The position numbers were made by a program, and so were the translations under genes. Shown in pieces: positions 1 to 3,741 of a DNA stretch of 11,771 nucleotides. Each line of letters begins with the position of its first letter. The first letter of the stretch is position 1. The notes under the pieces were generated by a model. It saw only the letters and a list, made by a program, of their open reading frames with translations. It had not been told where the DNA came from and did no database searches. Source of the DNA: Treponema sp. (lineage in GTDB: Bacteria > Spirochaetota > Spirochaetia > Treponematales > Breznakiellaceae); assembly GCA_031274565.1 (NCBI GenBank), contig JAISPY010000070.1, forward strand, positions 1-11,771. Direction: 5' to 3'.

Positions 1-150
1 TCCATGGGATTCAAAGTAGGACCGGGTTATTTTGCCATTGATGGACGGTATAAGTATGACTTCAACTCAGTCACCCTCAAAGACGTCAAGGGTAGTTTAT
101 TTAAACGCCAGGGTTTCAATGTAATGCTTGGTTATGAACTGTGGCTGTGA
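1..150 (+). CDS. C-terminal end of a probable outer-membrane beta-barrel protein (5' truncated)
   Basis: The first 150 bases are an open frame of 49 codons ending in TGA at 148-150; the start lies outside the window. The visible residues alternate polar and hydrophobic or aromatic positions and are rich in Gly, Tyr and Phe (for example GYFAIDGRYKYDFNSV). The chain ends with an amphipathic strand, GFNVMLGYELWL. This pattern is typical of the last strands of outer-membrane beta-barrels, whose final strand carries the assembly signal and usually ends in an aromatic residue; here the last residue is Leu with Trp before it. The specific family cannot be named from 49 residues. It could instead be a periplasmic beta-rich protein. 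A 184-bp gap separates it from the next gene, which also encodes an exported protein. Confidence 0.6.
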   Translation, partial: SMGFKVGPGYFAIDGRYKYDFNSVTLKDVKGSLFKRQGFNVMLGYELWL

Positions 151-178
151 TGTAACGGTACTGAAAACGTCCTTGGTA

Positions 179-221
179 AGCGGGGTTATTATAGAAAAAT
201 CCGCTCTGTAATGCTTTTTTT
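179..221 (+). terminator. Weak candidate terminator after the beta-barrel gene
   Basis: AGCGG (179-183) can pair with CCGCT (201-205), leaving a 17-base loop. A run of seven T (215-221) follows 9 bases later. The stem is short and the T-run is not directly attached, so this is only a weak intrinsic-terminator candidate. It is the only T-tract of this length in the gap between the two exported-protein genes. Confidence 0.25.
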
Positions 222-334
222 AAACCGTATGTTGCAAGTCAACCGGATTGTGAAGAGCAGGCAGAGGGTGATTGATGAATTTCCCTGCCATTATCGCATA
301 GAAAGAGAATCATTATGCTACACAAGGAGTGGGT

Positions 335-892
335 ATGATCAAATCCGGTTATTTTCTGGCACCTTTTTTAGCGCTTTCCCTGAGCGGGCTTGCCGCTCAA
401 TCCTCCGGAAACGTGGAGATACGGTTTTCTTATGCTAAACAGCCGGGGTCAGGTAGTAACCAATTCGCCATCTGGGTTGAAGACGCCCAGGGCCAGGTAA
501 TCAAAACCATTTACGCCACCCGGTTTACCGCGCAGGGTGGTTGGGAGAGGCGGCCCCAGTCAATACCCCAATGGGTCAAGCAATCCGGGCTTGCCCGCAT
601 GAACAAGGCCCAGATAGACGCTTTTACCGCCGCAACCCCCCTGGCAGGGATTCTGCGGTACCAATGGGACGGCACAGACCAAAAGCGCGTACCGGTTCCT
701 CCGGGAATCTATCAGGTCTATGTGGAGGCCACCCTTCGGGGAGAAAACCGGGTTGTGTACCAGGCGCAGGTGGAAATCGGCGGCGGTCCGGTAGAAATCC
801 AGGCGCAGGCCCGTTACTTTGGAACCGGTGAGGCCGAGCGGAACATGATCGGGCCGGTTACGGTACAGTACAAGCCCAGGATAAACGCATAG
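335..892 (+). CDS. Exported DUF2271-type periplasmic protein
   Basis: This is a 185-residue protein. The ATG at 335 is chosen because AAGGAG at 324-329 lies 5 bases upstream; the GTG at 329 overlaps that Shine-Dalgarno and is unlikely. Residues 1-21 form a signal peptide: a Lys near the start, a hydrophobic core FLAPFLALSLSGL, and a likely cleavage after Ala-Ala at 20-21, giving a periplasmic product. The rest resembles the DUF2271 family of predicted periplasmic proteins: an early strand with FAIWVEDAQGQVIKTIY, an aromatic stretch with GGWERRP, and later YQWDGTD, PPGIYQVYVEA and a terminal beta-strand block. In other bacteria such proteins often sit near PepSY-domain or flavin-transfer (ApbE) genes; none is visible here. 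The family call comes from recognition of the sequence pattern only. Function unknown. Confidence 0.72.
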   Translation: MIKSGYFLAPFLALSLSGLAAQSSGNVEIRFSYAKQPGSGSNQFAIWVEDAQGQVIKTIYATRFTAQGGWERRPQSIPQWVKQSGLARMNKAQIDAFTAATPLAGILRYQWDGTDQKRVPVPPGIYQVYVEATLRGENRVVYQAQVEIGGGPVEIQAQARYFGTGEAERNMIGPVTVQYKPRINA

Positions 893-908
893 AAAAAATG
901 CGGGGAAT

Positions 909-950
909 AAGGCTGATTTTTTGGCTGCCACTGGTGCAGTTTCAGCCCTT
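909..950. repeat. Imperfect two-stem inverted repeat downstream of the DUF2271 gene
   Basis: AAGGCTGA (909-916) pairs with TCAGCCCTT (942-950) with one bulged C. Inside it, CTGCCAC and GTGCAG can form a second short stem around a TG loop. It lies 17 bases past the DUF2271 stop and upstream of the promoter for the HMA-domain gene. There is no T-run after it, so it is not a classical terminator. It could stabilise the upstream mRNA 3' end, or be chance. Confidence 0.3.
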
Positions 951-986
951 AAACAGAAACAGGGGTAGAGTAATTTCAGCGCATTT

Positions 987-995
987 TGCTATACT
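987..995 (+). promoter_or_regulatory. Extended -10 promoter for the HMA-domain gene
   Basis: TGC followed by TATACT (990-995) is a good extended -10 element. No convincing -35 hexamer is present about 17 bases upstream, which extended -10 promoters can tolerate. Transcription would begin near 1001-1003, but the Shine-Dalgarno AAGGAG at 1005-1010 would still be retained, giving a short leader before the ATG at 1017. Confidence 0.5.
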
Positions 996-1016
996 ACCTT
1001 ATATAAGGAGTAAGCC

Positions 1017-1217
1017 ATGAAAACAACCCTCAAAATCCAAGGAATGTCCTGTGAACATTGCGTGAACCATGTAAAAGCAGCCCTAGAAGGGATTAGCGGC
1101 GTCGGGTCAGCCAAAGTCAGCCTCAAAGAACACTCCGCCCAGGTGGAACATGGGGACGCAGTAAGCGTAGAGACCTTGAAAGCAGCGGTGGTCGAAGCTG
1201 GTTACGAGGTTGCATAA
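1017..1217 (+). CDS. copZ: Copper-chaperone-like HMA-domain protein (CopZ type)
   Basis: This is a 66-residue protein that is a single heavy-metal-associated domain with ferredoxin-like beta-alpha-beta-beta-alpha-beta layout. The metal-binding loop GMSCEHC is intact, with Cys12 and Cys15 as the Cu(I) ligands. The downstream pattern VSLKEHSAQVEH, then LKAAVVEAGYEV, matches the usual second half of CopZ and of the N-terminal domains of copper P-type ATPases. The expected role is cytosolic binding of Cu(I) and hand-over to a copper exporter or regulator. The ATG at 1017 has AAGGAG at 1005-1010 with a 6-base spacer. No CopA ATPase or CsoR/CueR regulator is in the window, so it is an orphan here, with its own promoter just upstream. 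A mercury-binding MerP-like role is possible, but the protein lacks a signal peptide. Confidence 0.85.
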   Translation: MKTTLKIQGMSCEHCVNHVKAALEGISGVGSAKVSLKEHSAQVEHGDAVSVETLKAAVVEAGYEVA

Positions 1218-1286
1218 CATGCAAAAGGGCGGATACCGAGCCTGGACCGCGCAGACCGGGAAAGAAGCGATCCTGTTATGGTAGCG

Positions 1287-1326
1287 CTCTCCAGTATCCC
1301 CGATAGTTCCGGGGATACTGGAGACG
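1287..1326. repeat. Long perfect hairpin between convergent genes
   Basis: The left arm 1288-1301 (TCTCCAGTATCCCC) is the exact reverse complement of the right arm 1311-1324. G1302 can also pair with C1310, giving a 15-bp stem with a 7-base loop. It lies between the 3' ends of the HMA gene (plus strand) and the neuB-family gene (minus strand). No T-tract follows on either strand. It may act as a bidirectional transcription stop or mRNA 3'-end barrier, or be one copy of a dispersed palindromic repeat. The surrounding gap (1218-1440) has no supportable gene. Confidence 0.6.
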
Positions 1327-1440
1327 CTCAATCCTACGGCTACGAGTTCCGTGATGTTCGGAATCAAGGCGCGGGGGAAGGAGACTGGTTTTGTGGTTTA
1401 GGATTGTTTTCAAAGGCAATCAATGCGGTATTAAGGAAAC

Positions 1441-2562
1441 CTATATATCCTCAAAGCGGATCCCTTCTCCTGCGGGAATAAAAGCCCGGGATATTCGGCC
1501 GATGATTTTTGTTTCCCATGACGGGGGGAGGCCAGGGCGGAGCAGCTTTTCCGTACGCAGGGCCGCAACCATATCCGCAGTGATCCGCTCCCCTTCCTGA
1601 ATATCCCGGAGGGCATGCAAAGACCGATTGGTCCGCTCATAATACGCCGCCTCCGAAGGGGCCAGACGTTTTACCCCATCTCCCAAGATGGTTTGGACTA
1701 ATGCGGCCCCTCGCTCCTGGGAAACCGCCTCGATAAGGGCTTCCGGGTCTCGGGTCGATGCCTGGCGTATAGCCCGGACCATCCGTTCAAAATCAGCGGG
1801 GGGTAGCGCGATAGGGTCATCCAGGCCCGAATCCCTTCTGGACAGGCAGAAGTGTTTTTCTACGGCGCATGCACCCATAGCGATCCCCAAGACCGGGACC
1901 AGCTCCGGATCGAGGCTATGGTCGCTCAGGCCCACCGGAAGGCCGAATACCGCAGCCAAGCTTGTAAGAATGCGGAGGTTGTACTCGGTTACCGGCGCAG
2001 GATAGGATGTAACACAGTGGAGGAGGCAAACCGGTACGCTTTCCGTCGCAAGGATCCCCAGGGCCGCTTCAATGTCCCCGAGTTTTGAAACCCCGGTGGA
2101 AAGAAAAACCGGCGTCTGATAGGAAACGATTTCCCTGAGCAGTTTCGTATGGTTCAGTTCCGGGGAGGCGATCTTGATCACCTGGGGCTTCAGAGCCCGT
2201 ACCTCCCGGGCGCTCCTTATGCCGAAAGGGGTACAGAGAAATAAAAGCCCCCGGGACTCCACATAGGCCTTCATATCCGCAAAGAAATCGGGATCGACCT
2301 CTAATTGCTTAAACCGCTCGTAGAGCCTGATAGCGCCTCCGGGTAAGGCCACTTCCCCGGTATTGGGGTGGAGGATTTCATCGGCATACACCATTTGGAA
2401 TTTGATGCAGTCCGCGCCGGCTTCCGCGGCCGCGTCGATGAGTTCCCGGGCCTTTACCGGATCCGCCCCGTGGGAAGTCCCCAATTCCGCGATGGTGAGC
2501 ACCTGGCGGGCCGTATAGGTCTTATCCGCTATAGTAAAACCCTGATCTATGTTAGTATTCAT
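1441..2562 (-). CDS. NeuB-family nonulosonate (sialic-acid-type) synthase with SAF domain
   Basis: This is a 373-residue protein of the NeuB family, which condenses phosphoenolpyruvate with an N-acyl hexosamine to make a 9-carbon sialic-type sugar acid. The TIM-barrel part spans roughly residues 20-280: TIAELGTSHGAD (Glu26, His31), DCIKFQ (Lys54, Gln56), STGVSKLGDIEAAL (155-168), LLHCVTSYPAP (180-190), GLSDHS (His215) and VEKHF (His237). His215 and His237 match the two metal-binding histidines of characterised NeuB enzymes. The C-terminal SAF (antifreeze-like) domain, about 310-370, begins with RSLHALRDIQEGERIT. One oddity: after EKHF the usual DH pair is replaced by GLDDPIALPPADF, suggesting a divergent subfamily. 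The substrate (sialic, legionaminic, pseudaminic or other) cannot be told. ATG is at 2562; an in-frame stop lies upstream, and no clear Shine-Dalgarno is seen. It is divergent from fliS. Confidence 0.85.
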   Translation of the reverse strand: MNTNIDQGFTIADKTYTARQVLTIAELGTSHGADPVKARELIDAAAEAGADCIKFQMVYADEILHPNTGEVALPGGAIRLYERFKQLEVDPDFFADMKAYVESRGLLFLCTPFGIRSAREVRALKPQVIKIASPELNHTKLLREIVSYQTPVFLSTGVSKLGDIEAALGILATESVPVCLLHCVTSYPAPVTEYNLRILTSLAAVFGLPVGLSDHSLDPELVPVLGIAMGACAVEKHFCLSRRDSGLDDPIALPPADFERMVRAIRQASTRDPEALIEAVSQERGAALVQTILGDGVKRLAPSEAAYYERTNRSLHALRDIQEGERITADMVAALRTEKLLRPGLPPSWETKIIGRISRAFIPAGEGIRFEDI

Positions 2563-2621
2563 GGTACTATGGTTATAGGATATACTACTCGGATTCTTGC
2601 GTCAGAAACAAGAGCGGCCCT

Positions 2622-2647
2622 TCGGATCGCTCAATCGGATCGCTCAA
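2622..2647. repeat. Tandem 13-bp direct repeat upstream of neuB-family gene
   Basis: TCGGATCGCTCAA occurs twice head to tail (2622-2634 and 2635-2647) without a mismatch. It lies 60-85 bases upstream of the neuB-family start, in the divergent intergenic region. It could be a paired protein-binding site or a small replication-slippage duplication. Confidence 0.55.
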
Positions 2648-2664
2648 TAAGTATAGAAAAATAC

Positions 2665-2682
2665 GTTATTATAAAAAATAAC
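2665..2682. repeat. 6-bp palindrome next to the sigma-28-like element
   Basis: GTTATT (2665-2670) and AATAAC (2677-2682) are inverted copies around a 6-base A-rich spacer. The palindrome ends 2 bases before a GCCGATAT box, so a protein bound here would affect a promoter at that place. The AT-rich composition makes chance occurrence quite possible. Confidence 0.3.
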
Positions 2683-2692
2683 CTGCCGATAT
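2666..2692 (+). promoter_or_regulatory. Possible sigma-28 (FliA) promoter for fliS
   Basis: GCCGATAT (2685-2692) matches 7 of 8 bases of the known flagellar sigma-28 -10 consensus GCCGATAA. The matching -35 region, 15 bases upstream (TTAT at 2666-2669 against consensus TAAA), is poor. The element lies about 65-80 bases before fliS, a late-type flagellar gene, so a FliA promoter would make sense. The weak -35 keeps confidence low. Confidence 0.35.
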
Positions 2693-2707
2693 TGTAAGAA
2701 AAGAAAT

Positions 2708-2733
2708 ACCTGTGTATTCTTTTCGATACAGGT
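2708..2733. repeat. Hairpin in the fliS upstream region
   Basis: ACCTGT-G-TAT (2708-2717) pairs with ATACAGGT (2726-2733), leaving one bulged G and an 8-base T-rich loop. It sits between the sigma-28-like element and the vegetative-type -10 box. If transcription starts upstream it would form in the fliS leader; otherwise it may be a dyad operator overlapping the -35 region. Confidence 0.35.
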
Positions 2734-2743
2734 CTATTTTCGA

Positions 2744-2749
2744 TATAGT
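2744..2749 (+). promoter_or_regulatory. Vegetative-type -10 box directly upstream of fliS
   Basis: TATAGT matches 5 of 6 bases of the sigma-70 -10 consensus. No good -35 is present (around 2720-2727 only T-rich sequence). Transcription would begin near 2756, just before the ATG at 2758 and about 17 bases before the TTG at 2773. Confidence 0.4.
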
Positions 2750-2760
2750 ATATAAGTATG

Positions 2761-2766
2761 AAGGGG
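2761..2766 (+). promoter_or_regulatory. Ribosome binding site that favours a TTG start for fliS
   Basis: AAGGGG lies 6 bases before the TTG at 2773, standard spacing. The in-frame ATG at 2758 has no Shine-Dalgarno in front of it and would place this AAGGGG inside the coding region. Confidence 0.55.
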
Positions 2767-2772
2767 ACTATT

Positions 2773-3222
2773 TTGACAAACAGCAATGCGAATGCATTAT
2801 CCGTATATCGGGAGACCAAGATCAAGACCGCCGGTCAGGGACAGCTCATCATCATGCTCTATAATGAGGCGATGAAACATCTGGACCAGAGTGTAGCGCT
2901 TTTAGAGCAGTATAGCCAGGAGAAAAACCCCGGCAGAATCGAACAGATAGGTAGATCCATCATCAAAACCCAAGAGATCATATCCGAACTGATGGTATCC
3001 CTGGATTTTGAGCAGGGTGGGGAGATCGCGAAGAACCTCTTTTCGCTATACGGTTGGTTTAACCAGGAGCTGTTAGAGGCGAATATTGCCTTGGACCTGC
3101 AGCGGGTCACCGGTATTCGGGATATGATCAACGACCTGCGGGGAGCTTGGGGTGAAGTGATCACCAAAACGTCCTTTGTTGAAGGCCCCCAGCCCCGGAG
3201 CGGCGTCAACATTGCCGGGTAG
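2773..3222 (+). CDS. fliS: Flagellin export chaperone FliS
   Basis: This 149-residue protein matches FliS, the cytosolic chaperone that binds the C-terminal region of flagellin, prevents its premature polymerisation and delivers it to the flagellar export apparatus. Recognisable parts are the N-terminal ALSVYRETKIKTAGQGQLI (usual form NAYRQTQIKTAS.GKLI), the LIIMLYNEAMKHLDQSVALLE helix, and ISELMVSLDFEQGGEIAKNLFSLY, the family's L-x-S-L-D-x-x-x-G-G-x-I-x-x-N-L-x-x-L-Y pattern. The protein is all-helical. The TTG at 2773 is preferred because of AAGGGG at 2761-2766; an upstream ATG at 2758 would add five residues and could be used if the mRNA is leaderless. The C-terminal tail after LRGAW (about 20 residues) is longer than in short FliS proteins. 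The next gene, 6 bases downstream, is FlgN-like, so the pair forms a flagellar chaperone operon. Confidence 0.92.
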   Translation: MTNSNANALSVYRETKIKTAGQGQLIIMLYNEAMKHLDQSVALLEQYSQEKNPGRIEQIGRSIIKTQEIISELMVSLDFEQGGEIAKNLFSLYGWFNQELLEANIALDLQRVTGIRDMINDLRGAWGEVITKTSFVEGPQPRSGVNIAG

Positions 3223-3228
3223 GACCGT

Positions 3229-3699
3229 ATGATTGGGGTATTGCGGCGGCACGAACAAAAGGGCACGGAGCAGGCCCTGGTGAACCGTCTCCAGGAGCTC
3301 TTTACCGCCCAAGAAACTCGGTTTTGTCGGTATCTGGCGGTTCTGGATAAGCAGCAAGAGGCGATAGAAGCAGGCAGGGGTGAGGATATTCTCTGCTATG
3401 TGGAACTGGAAGAAAAAATTGGAGCAGAACTTTTATCTATCCAAAAAGTGGTCCTTCCTCTGGAAAAGCTCTACCATACCGCTTATGCAGCCGAAGGAAA
3501 CGGTATTACCAGCCTGCGATCCGCCCTGGAAGCCCGTAAAAACGAGGTTGTGCTCAAATCGAAACGAAACCGGGAATTACTGGTGAACCGGATGGCCGCG
3601 CTTCGTTCCCAGATACAGACTATCCAGGCAAGCCCCCTGAGAAGAGCGCCGGTATATGCCATCGCGGGGATTCCTTCGGTTATTGATATACGGCTGTAA
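3229..3699 (+). CDS. flgN: FlgN-like flagellar chaperone
   Basis: This 156-residue protein is almost wholly alpha-helical and probably forms long coiled-coil helices: 15-60 (QALVNRLQELFTAQETRFCR, then LAVLDKQQEAIEAG), 60-90 (VELEEKIGAELLSIQKVVLP) and 100-138 (ending NRELLVNRMAALRSQIQTIQ). The layout and the final helix starting with K.RNRELL resemble FlgN, the chaperone of the hook-filament junction proteins FlgK and FlgL. The start is only 6 bases after the fliS stop, which supports co-transcription and a shared flagellar role. The Shine-Dalgarno is weak (GTAGGA overlapping the fliS stop), so translation may be coupled to fliS. FlgN proteins diverge strongly in sequence, so the family call rests on helical pattern, size and neighbour. 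The tail from about residue 139 (proline-rich, ending SVIDIRL) is not explained by the family. Confidence 0.62.
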   Translation: MIGVLRRHEQKGTEQALVNRLQELFTAQETRFCRYLAVLDKQQEAIEAGRGEDILCYVELEEKIGAELLSIQKVVLPLEKLYHTAYAAEGNGITSLRSALEARKNEVVLKSKRNRELLVNRMAALRSQIQTIQASPLRRAPVYAIAGIPSVIDIRL

Positions 3700-3741
3700 A
3701 GACACCGTTTTCCGAAGAGACAATTGAAAGAGAACGGAGTG

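Noticed and set aside
1107..1367. Minus-strand open frame running through the hairpin and the HMA gene
   Set aside because: It overlaps a well-supported gene and reads through the palindrome in a way that gives mirrored, meaningless sequence.
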